Shown: positions 10,481-21,989, numbered from the stretch's first letter. The stretch: DNA of 64,000 bases from Talpa occidentalis (GCF_014898055.3 NW_023601754.1:46865013-46929012), one strand, 5' to 3'. Program-made: numbers and translations. The notes: generated by a model from the letters alone, not told the origin.

Positions 10481-13400
10481 GGCTCCCTGAGAGGAGGGGA
10501 GCGGGCTGCGGGCCACCGGGGGAGCCGGATGCTGGTGAAGCAGGAAGGGGCGCATGCTGTGGGGCTCACCGGCTTCTCCAGCTTGGTGGCCTTGGCCTCA
10601 GGAGTCAGCGACGGGATCCAGAAGCTGGGCAGGGCTTTGTCCTTGTCCTTGCTAGTGGGGGCCGTGCTGGGCCTGGATGCGGCGTCATCTGCCAGTGGAA
10701 AGGGTTCAGATATAACATCCTGAACCAGAGAGGCACTGGGCAGTGTGGGACCCCTCCACCCGCCCCCCTCCAAGTCCAGGCTCCCCCCATCACCTGAGCT
10801 GTTCCCAGAGGTGGCCTTGGGCGTGAAGGGGTTGAGCGGCCGGCTCACGATGGCTGCCTCCTTCTCCAGGAAGCCCCGCACCTGGTCCTGTGCTGCTGCC
10901 CGCTGCAGCTCTTTCTGTTCCTCACGTCGGGCACCCCGCTGCTTCTCATAGGCCTGGGGGCAGTGAGGGCACAGAAGGGAGCTGGGCTTCCTCCCCTGGG
11001 TTGTGAGCCTGAGTGTTACTGGATTCTTCCCATTTTGCAGGTGGGTACGATGGGGCCCACCCGGGGGGATTGCAGCAGAGGTGGTGTGTGGTGGAGGTTG
11101 TGACTGCTGGGTGTCAACTCCAAGCCAGCTGTGCAGCCACCACCTCTGTTAGTCCCCTCCCCTGGTGCATGACACTTCGGTCACTTCCTATCTGGCTGCT
11201 TTGGGACTTGGTGGCTTCTTTGTTCCTTGGAAGCAGAGTGGTCAACAGCTGGGCTGGAGTGAGAAGGCCAGAGCGCAAACCTACCGATGTGACTGATTAG
11301 CTCTGTGGCCTCTAGGGGGCGCTGTGGCCCCTCTTAGCTGCTGCATCTGCGCAATGGGCTTACAGTGGCCACCATCCTTCCAAGGTTACAAGAGACTTTA
11401 TTAAGCACTTAGAACCTTGCGTGGGCACATGGCAAGGGCTCCTGAAATGTGATGCTGTGATGCTGTAGATCCTGTGCTTTCCCTTGAGGAGCTGGAGCTC
11501 CAGGAGAGACGAGCAGTCACTGATTGGGGAGTGGCCATGCATGGGGCCAGGCCAAATGATATACCCCACGGTCCTGCCTGGCACACAGCTGGTGCCTGGG
11601 CACTGCTGGGCTCTAAAACTGCCCGGGACCAGCTAAGAGAGGTGGGCCTGCCGGTGGCAAGTGACGCTCAGGAAAGCCTCTGACGCGGGCACTATAACCA
11701 GGAGAGCCCGGTCAGCCACCGGGTTGCGTGGAGGACAAAGCCACAGCAGAAGCCACACACTGTGATAAAAAGCTCAAGAAACTGCCCCTTGGTGTGTCCT
11801 GAGTTTGGAAACCCCAGGCAGGAGATGGAGTGGCTCGGACAGATGGGCCAGCTGAGCCTCAAGCCCAGTGAAACAGGGTCTCCTGTCCCTCAAATGAGTT
11901 CACCCACAGTGGGGTGTGTGTGTGGGGGGGATGGCATGGCTGTCTCCAAGCAGACTCCTTGGGAGTTCCTATCCGTGTCCATCTCTGTGCTCTAAGTGTC
12001 CTTTAGTTTGTCCCCATCAGTCCCCATTAGAGACAATGAAACTGAGGCCCAGAGAAATGAGGTGACATCAGTATCTTGTAGGGCCTGAGGCCTGCTGGCT
12101 GTGTCGGAAGCCGCACGCAGAATCAGAGCTGTGACCAGCGCCCAGAGGTGGCCAGGGGACAGGAGGCCAGAGGGCAGGGAAGGCAACGCCCGGGACAGAG
12201 GCTGGAGAATGAGGAGCATTTCAGGAGAAGTGGGAAGAGACGCTGCACCAGGCTGCAGGGGCCACACAGGCCACGGCCCAGAGAGAGAAAGGACCAGCCG
12301 GGAGGCCCAGAGCGGCTCTGCCTATGAGCTCAGAATCAAAACCGGCCCCCACCTGCGCCCCCTTCTTCCCATCCCCGTCACCTTCATCTGCCGGGCGATC
12401 TCCTTCTTCTGGTGCAGAATGTACTCCAGGATGGCCTCGCGCTCATACAGGTAGCCGTCTGGGCTGCAGAGGGAGGACGGGGTTAGAGGCCCCCACGCCG
12501 TCTCTGGAGGATACGCCTGGGCCCAGCGGCTGGCCCTGACACGCCTGAACTACAGCCGCGTCCCCGTGCGCTTCCTTGTCAACAGCGGGCAGCATCCACG
12601 CAACCTCCGTGCAGGCGGCACAGACACCTGCCCTTGCTCGAGCTCCTCCCAGCCACGGCCCCCTTAGCTGGCATTACCACAGAATACAGACTCGAGTACA
12701 TGCCCAAAGCAGCGCTCATGGGCTGGCTGGTATCAGTGACGCTTCTAATCAGCCTCACACCTAAGTTTTTGGGAGTCAAAATATACACGGATTTTCAACC
12801 TTGGAGGGGAGGCGCGTCAGTGCCTTGAAACACCACCCTGCTGCGTTCTTCAGGGGTCAACTGTACTTAGTAATGGATAAGCACCTCCACCCACCATGTC
12901 ATCAAGGCCTGTGCTGGACCCTGAGCGGCAGGGCATGGCAAGTGATGCACACGGGAGCTGCTGCTGTGGGCCAGGAGACCCGCCTTCTGTGTGGGGTGTG
13001 TCCCCCATGCCCTGTGCAATCTGCCAGGTCTCAGGCGAGAATGTGGGGTCCCAGGGAGGTGACTTTTGTTGCCCAGGCTGCCCTGGCTACGCCGGTGCTT
13101 GTACGCATGCAAGTACTCATGCCACCCCCTTGGTGCAGCACCCTGCCCTGCCCATCGCGCTCCCAGCCCACTCACGTGACAACCGGGTCGTGGCAGGGCT
13201 GCAGAGACAGGCAGCAGCAGTCAAAGTCCTTGACAGCATCCCGGCTCAGTCGAATGTTCTGAGTCCCGTAGCCTGAGGCCGCTGAGGACGGAAACAGGCA
13301 TGGGGGTGGGGGCTGGGGTCAGGAGACAGGCTGCTCTCCAAAGCCCTCTCTGGACCCAGTGAGCAGTCAGAGGTGGGGAGACTCAGAGAGAAACAGTAGC

Positions 13401-13861
13401 TGGGAGCTTGGGTTGTGTCTGGGTGGGGGTGGCGGGGAGTAGAGGGGGGAATGAACAAGCCACAGGAAGGTGTTAGCCCTCAGAGGACAGAGAGGACCTG
13501 TCACCCAGGCAGCTCAGCTGAGGCTCATGGCTGACTCGCCTGGGTCCTTGTGGCTCTGTGGCCAAGCTGGAGAAGCTGCAGTTTGGCCACAACAGGGACC
13601 CCGCCCTGAGGGCAGGTGGGCGGGCGAGTTCTAGCACGGCAAGGCAGCGAGGGCAGCGCCCGCCACTGGGCAGGGCACCTGAGCTCACGGCCATTCCTTG
13701 TCTGGCCATGGCCCTCAGCCTGGGACAGCCCAACCAGGGGCTTAGGGAGAGGGTGATTTGGAGACACACCTGCCCCCACCCAAGTTGGTACCTGTGTCCT
13801 TCTTCTTCTCGTGGTAGGTGTAGACGGCCCCCGCCGTGCAGTTCTTGCCGTGGCGTGTCAT
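9748..13861 (-). CDS. NOSIP: Nitric oxide synthase-interacting protein, U-box E3 ubiquitin ligase
   Basis: NOSIP binds eNOS and nNOS and promotes their relocation; it has E3 activity (including toward PP2A) and occurs in nucleus and cytoplasm. Minus-strand coding exons in order are 13861-13792, 13281-13176, 12463-12382, 10953-10794, 10688-10570, 10445-10258, 10168-10060 and 9819-9748. They sum to 906 bases, 301 codons plus stop, the same length as human. The N terminus MTRHGKNCTAGAVYTYHEKK begins the zf-NOSIP region. The split U-box is visible as CCCLSLQPCHDPVVTPDGYL near residues 46-65 and VTCPMSGKPLRMSDLTP in the C-terminal half. The C terminus is KSRPVMQA. All junctions are GT-AG in phase. 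The start follows the acceptor by one base (cag|gATG), and another exon upstream must be non-coding. Confidence 0.97.
10954..12381 (-). other. NOSIP intron
   Basis: Contains no young SINE. It holds a CTCF-like site at 11307-11324 and a MIR-like trace at about 12003-12065 (gaaactgaggcccagagaaatg). The rest is unique GC-rich sequence. Confidence 0.65.
11307..11324 (+). promoter_or_regulatory. CTCF-like site (plus orientation)
   Basis: GGCCTCTAGGGGGCGCTG is a strong match to the CTCF core (AGGGGGCGCT). It sits in a NOSIP intron outside any recognised repeat. Confidence 0.5.
12464..13175 (-). other. NOSIP intron
   Basis: Mostly unique sequence. A phrase at about 12784-12870 (gggattttcaacc... 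ggggtcaactgtacttag type) looks like an old interspersed repeat I cannot name with certainty. No other feature is seen. Confidence 0.5.
13282..13791 (-). other. NOSIP intron
   Basis: GC-rich intron between the first two coding exons. I see no repeat or element in it. Confidence 0.6.
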
Positions 13862-15445
13862 CCTGCAGGCAGGGAGGCACAGCGGTAGGGTGGTGGTGGT
13901 CGGGATGAGCCCACCAAGGGAGCACTGCACCTTTATGGCCCTGAAAGCTGATTGGTCCCCCCATGGGATGCTGGGGTGAGGGGGGAGCATGGGAGGATGC
14001 ATTTACAGATGTCAAATGACCAATAATGACACAATCCAAAATAAGTTGGCATTTCGCCCTGAACAAGTCTGCCTGTGGGAGAGGGAGGCTTTGAGTTACT
14101 GGGAGGTAGGTGGAGTGTTATCTGGAATCCAGTAGAAAGTTCTAGCCCCAAATGTAGACCGGCATGGCTTCTAACACGTAAGGGGGAGGAGGCGTCCGGC
14201 AGATGTGGGGGTGCCGTGGGCGAGATCGGCGTCAGCAGAGGCGACACCTGCCTCGGCTCCCCTAATGCAGAGCACACCGGGACGCGTCGCACGTTTGTAG
14301 ACAAACGGTGTGAGTGGAACCGACGATGTGCGGAACGGCAGCAAACGACCAAGAGAAAACCAGCCGCCCCAGAGGAGAAGGAGCAGAGACTCTGGAGAGG
14401 CGATCTGCAGAAGCAGCTCAGAGACTGACCATGGGACCATGGGACGCAGGACAAGCACAGCCAGGGGTCCTGCTACACCCGTCCTGCCTGGTGGTGGGTC
14501 AGACCGGCTGGCTGGGATGGGTGTCGATCATAGGGTTCTGGGGCAAGGCTGGGGGGAGCGGTCAGGGCAGCCTGGGCTGTGTGGTCACAGGATGGCGGGA
14601 CACGGCAAAGCCGAGCGCGTGGCATTCTGTACTTGGCTCATGTGAACGGGGGTGCTGGGGGGAGAAGGCAGATGTTTGCGGTGGCGCCTGTCTACCGGAG
14701 GGGAGTGAAAGCCGCTGACTGTCCCTCCGGGAGAGCTGACGAAGTCAACCGCACGGAGGGGCACCCAGATGTGTGCATGGCAGCGCGGGCGGAGGCTAAA
14801 GCCTGTCACTGAGCGCAAAGGGTGAAATGAAACAAGCTCACTAACCATCTGTATTTCACTCATTTAATTTCTTAACTATTGTTTTAATTGAAGTAGCACT
14901 GGCTCATGGCGCCGTTGATGGTTCGGAGGTGCAGATGCTCACCTCTTCGGAGGCTGTCACCCCACTGTGCCCTCACCAAGGCACCCATCGCCCCCTCCCG
15001 CACGGCCCACTGGGGCCTCCCCAGCAGTCCTCACTGTGCAGACATCTACACACAAAAGGACACACGTGAATCAGGATGGTGCCGTAAGAGGGAGTCGCAG
15101 GGCGCTGGTGCAGGGCCCAGCAGTTGCCCAGGGTGGTCGCCCCCCACACCCCACTGCGACTCTGGGCTGGTGATGTCATTTCTCTGAGTCTCAGTTTCCT
15201 TTGATTAAAAAGAAGGGGGATCGGGAGGATCCCCATCAGATCCAGCGCTGGTGCCTGGGTCACGCGGGATTACATGGGTCACACTGAGTTACAGGGGTGT
15301 TCAGGAAATATTCTCTGGCTGCAAGAAAGCTCCAGAAGGGTGGAGGAGGGGTACAAATAAGGAACCCCAAAATGTAAAGAGGGCCTCATCTACATTTCCT
15401 CGTGGCTGCTTCCCGCGGCGCCAAGTTCTCCGCGCGGCGGCCCTA

Positions 15446-15463
15446 GATCGCCCCCTACCGGCC
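15446..15463 (-). promoter_or_regulatory. CTCF-like site (minus orientation)
   Basis: The plus strand GATCGCCCCCTACCGGCC reads GGCCGGTAGGGGGCGATC in reverse, matching the CTCF core. It lies in a small CpG-rich patch (15415-15480) of NOSIP intron 1. Confidence 0.45.
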
Positions 15464-16049
15464 ACCCGTGCCCAGACGCCAACTTTTGTTTTTACGTCCG
15501 TTTGCACAGAACAGATGCGGACCTTAAGGACAGGGTTGATGCATTTGGACAAGTGTGTACGCGCTGATAACCCACACCCCAATGGAGATGCAAGACACTG
15601 CTGTCACGCCAGAAGCTGCCACTGGGCCAACCTTGATGGCACACCCCAAGTCACCCACCACCCCCTCCTCCAACTTCCACTCCTGGTTGGGGCTTTTCAG
15701 CAAGAGCCCCGCACCTGCTGCCGCCCTCACTCACCTGCCACCCTCGCCCCCCCACCCCCACCCCGAAGGACGTGCCTACTTCCTCAAGGACAAATTCCCC
15801 ACTCTATTCTTAGTCGGCAACTGCCCTGACCCTCTGTGGCATCTGGCTGCTTGTCTGGTGGCCAAGAACCTGGTTCCTATGCCCTTGGTTTCCCGGGCAG
15901 GACAGGAGGGGCCACCGGGGGAGCTGTTTTTGTTTTACTTAGCTTCTACCGGGTGATAACTGCAACTGCTAGACCCCTGACCGGAGCCAAGTCTCCCGCC
16001 AGCTACTTGAACGCCTTGAATTTTCTTTACAAAGGTCTGTTTCATTGTG

Positions 16050-16300
16050 CAAACTGAAATACTGTTGATTTCACGCATAGGAAATGTCCAAATCGCCAAA
16101 TCAGAGAGACAGAGAATAGCTCACTGGAGGGGATAACAGCTAAGGGGTATGAGGTTTTCTTTTTGGGGTGACGGAAATGCACTAGAATCAGAGAGTGGTG
16201 GCCATTGCAGGGAAACAGCGATTCTACTAAAAACCACCGAGTGGTACTCTTGAAATGAGTGAATTTTGTGTTTCGTGGCTCTCAATGAAAAAAAGCGCTA
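16050..16300 (+). repeat. L1 3'-end remnant
   Basis: Degenerate phrases of the L1 3' region: aatagctcactggagg, ggtgacggaaatgc, gtggtactcttgaaatgag, gaattttgtgtttcgtgg. It has no open frame and is assigned by recall. Confidence 0.5.
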
Positions 16301-16923
16301 AGTCCACCCTAATTTTTCCTTAGTGGCATCTGAATTTCTGATATGACAATTATGGATAGACATTTGCTCTTTGGAGTCCTCAGAGAATTCTCAAGTCCTG
16401 AGAACAAAAACTCCAGCTGGCTGAGGGTGGCAGGGATGGGTGGGCACAGCACCAGGATTTCGAAACTCCAGAAGCAGAGCATTTGCCTGGCTGGCTGCAC
16501 GGCCTCCGGGCAAGGCCAATTTCAAAATAGAAAACAGAGCGACTGCCACCTGCTGTCACTGGTATTTCAGGGAGGAAACATCCACAGTAGCACCAGCTAT
16601 TGTCTTTCACCGGCCCCTTCTAACTGGAGAGAAAACAGTCCTGACTCCTCCCTGGCAGGAAAGTGGCAGAGCGAGGGTTGGAACCCCTGAGTGAGGCTGT
16701 GGAGCAGCCCCCAGAGATTCCATGACAACTGTCAGTCCTCCCAAGAAGACTTTTTGGTACTAAGTCTTCAAAATCCAGAGGACATTTTACTCTTTCAACA
16801 GTTCAGAAGCTGAATTTCCTGGGAGAGAGTTGATCTCTGTCAGGTTCCATCAGCCGTAGGATGGCAAATGTCCATTCATCTGTGAATCTGGTTGCCCCAG
16901 AAATCCTTTAAAGTTCTGATAAT

Positions 16924-17225
16924 GGGCCTCCCTGGTGGCGCAGAGGGTTGACAGCAGCACTGTGAAGCTGTCCACAGCCTCTGCAGCGCCAGTTCGATTC
17001 CCCGCCAGCCAGGGAAATTCCCATATGGTGAGGCAGACCTCTCCTGTCTCACCCGCTGCTCCCGTCAGCAGTGTACTTTGGTGCTTCTGCCTGTTCTGCT
17101 CCCTGCTCTGTCTCTGGTGAATTCTCTCACCCTCCTGCGCCTCTGGCCTGTACCCCCCCAGTGCTTGTATAAATAAATAAATCTTAAAAAAATAAAATAA
17201 CCATAAACCTAAGAAAACTGTCTCA
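16924..17225 (+). repeat. tRNA-derived SINE with target duplication
   Basis: Sense copy gggcctccctggtggcgcag with a B-box-like gttcgattcccc and an AAATAAATAAATC tail. The duplication aaagttctgataatgg is present at about 16910-16925 and again at 17226-17241. A second SINE follows the second copy directly. Confidence 0.9.
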
Positions 17226-17243
17226 AAAGTTCTGATAATGGAG

Positions 17244-17485
17244 GGGCTTCCCTGGTGGTGCAAGGAGTTAAGATGCAACCTATGAGGCTATCCGCAGCCA
17301 CAGCCTCACGAGTTCTAGTCAAGCCAGCCGGGAGCTACCCACATGGCGAAGCAGACCTTTCCTGTCTCATCCACTGCTCCCCTCAGCAGTGTGTTTCAGT
17401 AAAATCTGCCTGTTCTTCTCCCCACTCTGTCTCTGGTGAATCCTCTCACCCCCCCATCTCTGGCCTGTACCCCAGTTCTTTTTTC
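17244..17485 (+). repeat. tRNA-derived SINE, subfamily A, 3' end lost
   Basis: Sense copy gggcttccctggtggtgca to gtaccccagttctt. Its own tail is replaced by the T-rich tail of the opposite-strand SINE that follows, giving a tail-to-tail pair. Confidence 0.87.
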
Positions 17486-17756
17486 TTTCTTTTTTTTTAA
17501 AGATTTATTTATTTATTTATACAAGCACTGGGTACAATCAGAAGCGCGGGAGGGTGAGAGAATTCACCAGAGCCAGAGCAGAGAGTAGAACAGACAGACT
17601 GAGGAAAATACACTGCTGAGGGGAGCAGCGGGTGGCAGGAAAGGTCTGCACGCCATGTGGGACCCTCACCCGGTGGCTGGGGACCGAACCAGCGCTGCAG
17701 AGGCTACGGGCAGCTTCACAACCCAGCGCTCAACCGCTGCACCATCGGGAATGCCC
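17486..17756 (-). repeat. tRNA-derived SINE, subfamily B
   Basis: Antisense copy with the B signature (acaagcactgggtacaatc, ggaccctcacccggtggc). It pairs tail to tail with the sense SINE at 17244. Confidence 0.9.
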
Positions 17757-17803
17757 TCTTTTTTTTAAAAGATTTATTTATTTATTTATTTATATAAGCA
17801 CAG
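17757..17803 (-). repeat. SINE tail fragment
   Basis: Only the tail and a few body bases remain (ttttttaaaagatttatttatttatttatttatataagcac). It may be the residue of an older element split by the SINE at 17486-17756. Confidence 0.65.
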
Positions 17804-18619
17804 TCACACCAGCCACCTCTGGGGGTGCTCTGGCAGCCTCACAGGGCTGGGCTACTTCAGTGGAGCCAGCGCAGTGCCCAGAGAGGGGACCTCAGGAAAA
17901 CAACCACAAAGCAGAGGTGCCTGAGGCCAGCAGCCGAGGTCTGACCTGGGACCTGAGTCTGTGGCCTTGACTGTCACCCAGAGTGAGCCGGCTCCTTCCC
18001 CAGGAAATCCTGTCTCCTGGAAGGCGGGGCCCCCACCTGAGTCCAGTCTGGCTCCCTGTGCTGACAGGGAACCTGAGAGAGCTCGCAGGAGCAGAAAGGC
18101 TCAGTCAGTCGCTTCCCAGCCCCGGGACTCCCTAGGGGCAGCTGTGCCGCCCATGAACTGGCACCCAACTGACCTGATGCCCCATCACAAAGGCACCGGA
18201 AGAACAGAAGGGCCCACGGCCTTCAGCACTGGTGCGCGGGCCAGGCTGCTCCCGTGTCTGTGCGTCAGTCCTCACGGTAACCTCCCATTTTACAGGAGAG
18301 AATACCGGGGCCCGGAGGGTGAACTGGTCTCTCCCTCCAAGGTTCCTTGACAGACCAGCCCTAGAGAGTTTTTCGAAAGGGAACTTGGATCAGGTCACTC
18401 CACTCCAGGGCTCCCTGGACCTGGCTCAAGATTAAAAACCAAACTGCTCACATATAAAATGTAGGGGATCGACAGAATTAGAAAACCACCCTGTCTGGAC
18501 ATAGCTGATTTGGCCATCAGCTGCTGCCAGATGCCACTGAGGGGTGGACAGAGGGAACTGGGGACTCACTAGCAGAGTAGCTGGACACTGGGGGGTTGGG
18601 GTGCTGTCCCTACCTCTAC

Positions 18620-19030
18620 CAGTCAGCTGGGGCTGCCCAGACCAATTGCCATACATTGGGGAGCTTAATCGACAAATATTTTCTAACACTTCTGGAAGCT
18701 GCAAGTCCAAGATCAGGGGCCGGCAGGATCAGGTTGGGGTGATGACTCCCTAACTGGTCCTTGAATGGAGAGAGGGCTCGCTGTCTCCTCCACTCCTGCG
18801 GTTTTTATTTTTATACTCCAAATATTGATTTTTGTTTTATGTAGTTCATCGGTTGTTATTTGCTCATCTCCCCCTCTTATAACAACATCAGCCCCAAGAG
18901 TGAGGACCCCATGCTTATGACCTCATGTAAACTTGATTATTATCTGAGAACTGACTACAAATTATTACCTAAAGAACTGACTACAAATAGTCATATTGGG
19001 GGTCCAGGCATCCACATATGAATTCTGTCC
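18620..19030 (-). repeat. ERVL-MaLR LTR (MLT1-type), solo
   Basis: An old endogenous-retrovirus LTR with no coding part. Recognised by gggctgcccagaccaattgc, ttctggaagctgcaagtcc, cccatgcttatgacctcatg and catattgggggtcc, the usual MLT1 landmarks in reverse order. It is interrupted by AT-rich sequence at 18800-18880 and ends next to a SINE. The subfamily is not determined. Confidence 0.6.
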
Positions 19031-19033
19031 ATA

Positions 19034-19306
19034 GGGCCTCCCTGGTGGCACAAGGGGTTAAGGCACAACCTATGAAGCTATCCGCAGTCTCTGCAGCACA
19101 AGTTCGATCCCCAGCCAGGGAGCTACCCATATGGCGTGGCAGACCTCTCCTGACTTGCCCACTGCTCCCCTCAGCAGTGTATTTCAGTACATCTGCCTGT
19201 TCTGTTCCTCACTCTGTCTCTGGGGAATCCTCTCACCACCCCCGCAACTCTGGCCTACACCCCAGCTCTTGAATGCATAAATAAATAAAATAAATCTTTA
19301 AAAAAG
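19034..19306 (+). repeat. tRNA-derived SINE, subfamily A
   Basis: Sense copy gggcctccctggtggcaca to aaataaataaaataaatcttt. It is inserted at the end of the MaLR LTR. Confidence 0.9.
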
Positions 19307-19399
19307 CCAATGTGGGAGTAAGCAAATGTAACCCCAAGTTATATAGACATGTAAGCAACTAACAAAAAAAGAAAAGAGAAAAGATGAAAAAAAAAAAAG

Positions 19400-19705
19400 G
19401 TCAGATAATAAAAAGTATGAAGAGACTGGACTGGAACCCTCCTACAATGAGGCTGGGAATGTAAAGTGGTGCAGCCACGTTGGAAAAGTCTAGTAGTTTC
19501 TCAGAGTTATCACTTCATTCAGCAATTCCATTTTCAACAGAAAAGAGAATATGCCCCTATAACAATTAGTACACACACATTGACAGAAGCGTTATTTGTA
19601 CAGCCAAAAAGTGCAAACAACATGAATATCCACCACCTATCAATGGACAGGCAAAAGAGGGTCCATTCATACAGTGGAGTGGTTTTCTGCCATGAAAAGA
19701 ACACA
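19400..19705 (+). repeat. L1 ORF2 3'-end remnant
   Basis: Sense-strand L1 wording: ggtgcagccacgttggaaaa, cattcagcaattccatttt, caacatgaatatccaccacc, agtggagtggttttctgcc. It is interrupted by the SINE at 19711 and may continue to about 20140 and again at 20425-20510. Confidence 0.65.
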
Positions 19706-19710
19706 GCACT

Positions 19711-19973
19711 GGGCTTCCCTGGTGGCGCAAGGGGTTAAGCACTGCACTGTGAAGCTATCTGCAGTCTCTGCAGCACAAGTTCCATCACCTACTTCGCTTC
19801 CACATGGTGCAGCAGACCTCTCCTGACTCACCCGCTGCTCCCCTCAGCAGTGTATTTCAGTAGCTCTGCCTGTTCTGCTCCCCACTCTGTCTCTGGGGAA
19901 TCCTCTCACCCCCCCACACACACCTCTGGCTTGTACCCCAGTTCTTCCATGCATAAATAAATCTTTTTTAAAA
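19711..19973 (+). repeat. tRNA-derived SINE, subfamily A
   Basis: Sense copy gggcttccctggtggcgcaa to cataaataaatctttttt, inserted in the L1 remnant. Confidence 0.9.
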
Positions 19974-20150
19974 GTGTCTCTGGTTTTTACACATGCATCC
20001 TGAAACTGGTTGCATAGTATTACACGTGCATCACTATTTAGGGGTGAAATGTCGCGATTTTGTGATGGATAAGATTGGCTTTCTATGTATATAGAATTAA
20101 AGCATACATATCCAGCCAATATGGCAAAACATTAATAATCGGTCAATTGG

Positions 20151-20421
20151 GGGTCTCCCTGGTGGTGCAAGGGGTTAAGCACCACACTATGAAGCAATCC
20201 GCAGCCTCTGCAGCACGAGTTCTATTCCCAGTGGGCCAGGGAGCAACCCACATGGCGCAGCAGACCTCTCCTGACTCTCTCGCTGCTCCCCTCAGCAGTG
20301 TATTTCAGTCAGTCTGCCTGTTCTGCTCTTCACTCCGTCTCTGGTGAATCCTCTCACCCCCCCGCATCTCTGGCCTGTACCCCAGCTCTTGTATGCATAA
20401 ACAAATCTTAAAAAAAAAAAA
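20151..20421 (+). repeat. tRNA-derived SINE, subfamily A, with target duplication
   Basis: Sense copy gggtctccctggtggtgcaa to cataaacaaatcttaaaaa. It is flanked by aatcggtcaattgggg (about 20136) and aatcggtcaatttggg (about 20421). Confidence 0.9.
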
Positions 20422-20821
20422 ATCGGTCAATTTGGGCGATAGGGATTCTTACACTATTCTTTCATTTTTATGTTTGAACTTCTTTATAATAAAACATTAA
20501 AGGATCCTTCAGGGTCCAAGTTCACACCGAATCGCAGCACATTCAGGATGTGAACCCGGGACTGTCTGACCCCAAAGATCCATAGAAAAACGCAACCCCC
20601 TACACCAACTCCGAGGCGGGAGGGGTGTCACAAAGGTGCTCCCCACCAGACTGGGAAACTGAGGTCAGAAGAGGGGGTGCTCCTTCCTCAACTCCCACTC
20701 CTCTGACCCCCAAGGAGTTCCAGTTTCATCCTTCCTCTGGGAGCCCCCCCCAAGTCACTGTCAACGACCAAAGAATTGCAACCTCCAAAGAGCTGCCAGG
20801 CCGAGGGTTGGCCACCTCAGG

Positions 20822-20841
20822 GCATGCAGGGAGATGTAGTT
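20822..20841 (-). promoter_or_regulatory. ZNF143/STAF-like element
   Basis: Read in reverse it is ACTACATCTCCCTGCATGC, close to the ZNF143 consensus ACTACAATTCCCAGCATGC. It lies about 200 bases from the NOSIP/PRRG2 start region. Confidence 0.5.
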
Positions 20842-20994
20842 CAGCTCAAACCAGGGGCGCCCGCAACGGTCTGTTCATGATTGACAAGGAATTGGGAATT
20901 CGAAAACCTGTTCCTGCCTCTCTCGGGACCCCAGGACTCTAGCCCGCGGGAAACCGACCCCAGCAACACTATCCCGCCACCGCCGGGACCTCAC

Positions 20995-21080
20995 CTCCCA
21001 AACGACTCCTCGATCCTTCGTGGCTTCTTCAACTGTGCCCAGACACCGGAAAAGAGCGCTGTTTTCGCTTTTCGCTCCGC
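20995..21080 (-). other. NOSIP: NOSIP 5' UTR exon 1 (inferred)
   Basis: Only the 3' limit is supported, by a donor reading TGGGAG|GTGAGG on the minus strand at 20995/20994. The cap side is a guess from the position of the ETS sites. Confidence 0.45.
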
Positions 21081-21150
21081 CCACTTCCGCCCGGCAGAAG
21101 GGGCCGGAAGCAGAGCTGCCCCTAGTTGCGGAGGGAACTTGTTTTGCTTG
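21000..21150. promoter_or_regulatory. Divergent NOSIP/PRRG2 promoter
   Basis: Splice donors point both ways from here: minus-strand gtgagg after 20995 for NOSIP, and plus-strand gtaagt after 21150 for PRRG2. Between them lie two ETS-type sites (CACTTCCGC about 21082-21090, CCGGAAGC about 21104-21111) and no TATA box. Exact start sites are not visible. Confidence 0.6.
21100..21150 (+). other. PRRG2: PRRG2 5' UTR exon 1 (inferred)
   Basis: The donor TTGCTTG|GTAAGT at 21150/21151 is strong; the cap site is uncertain. The intervening intron (21151-21924) holds no repeats that I recognise. Confidence 0.5.
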
Positions 21151-21924
21151 GTAAGTCCTCTCTTCTTCTCTTTCCCCCTCCGGAAACGTGAGTGGCAACT
21201 CGAAGGTTCCGGTTAGTGGATGAGGGGTATGAGGGTGGACAGGACAAGGGTGGACGCTTAGTATATACTAAGCATTTACCGGGTCGACCAATTTCCTGCT
21301 TTTGCCTAGCGTTTGCATCTCTCCAGCTTGGAGTACAAGGACTGTCACGTCCCCCAGAGACTGGGAAGTGCACTTCCCAAGTATGTCATCCACTTTACTT
21401 GGTCAATTGTTAAAAGACAATTGAGACGAGGCACGTCTCTGTCCCCATATTATAAAAGCAGCAATTGGGAAATTGGAAGCCAAAGTCGTTAAAATCACTT
21501 CAGGAGACAGGAATTTACTACGGCATTGTCCAGTTACCTCCAGGGGCCAAGGCACAGAGTTCCCGCCAGTTTCTAGACCTCTAAATATCTGGAGACCTAC
21601 ACATTTATTTCCCTGTTTCGGGCAGGGCGAGCGGGCGAGGGGGAGGTGATGGGAGGTGGGGAGAGAAGGAAGGGAGAAGACGCGTATTCAGTCTCCTAAG
21701 TGCCCCCAAGATTTCGTAGACTCTGGTATCCCTATGGGACTCTGAACCTTAGGTCATTCTTCCAAAGGTCCCTTTAAATACTTTGTCCCTTACCTGAGTC
21801 CCGCCCACAGCAGGTAATCACAAACCCCGCCCTCTCTGCCAGAAACCGGGATCCAGCCGTTTATGAGGTATTAGGGTTTCCCTCCTTCTTCTCCCTTCCC
21901 CTTTCCCCTGTTCCCCCTTCACAG

Positions 21925-21989
21925 TTGGTGGCAACTGGCCAAGGAGGCCCTGATAAAGAGGAAGGGACCGTACTGCCAAGGCTGGGCAG
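21925..21989 (+). other. PRRG2: PRRG2 5' UTR exon 2 (inferred)
   Basis: A pyrimidine-rich tract ends in cttcacag at 21924, and the exon closes at GGGCAG|GTAAGT (21989/21990). It has no start codon in frame with the PRRG2 CDS. It is predicted from splice sites only. Confidence 0.5.

Larger units (their letters stand above)
13863..20994 (-). other. NOSIP first intron (within the 5' UTR)
   Basis: The intron joins the presumed 5' UTR exon (donor at 20994) to the exon carrying the ATG. It contains a CTCF-like site (15446-15463), L1 remnants (16050-16300, 19400-19705), an MLT1-type LTR (18620-19030) and seven SINE insertions. The segment 13900-15400 is unique sequence. Confidence 0.65.

Noticed and set aside
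15251..15829. 192-codon plus-strand open frame in NOSIP intron 1
   Set aside because: No family resemblance, no splice signals matched to it, and ordinary base composition for chance.
18620..19030. A proviral coding region next to the MaLR LTR
   Set aside because: Only LTR landmarks are present. No gag, pol or env-like frame adjoins it.
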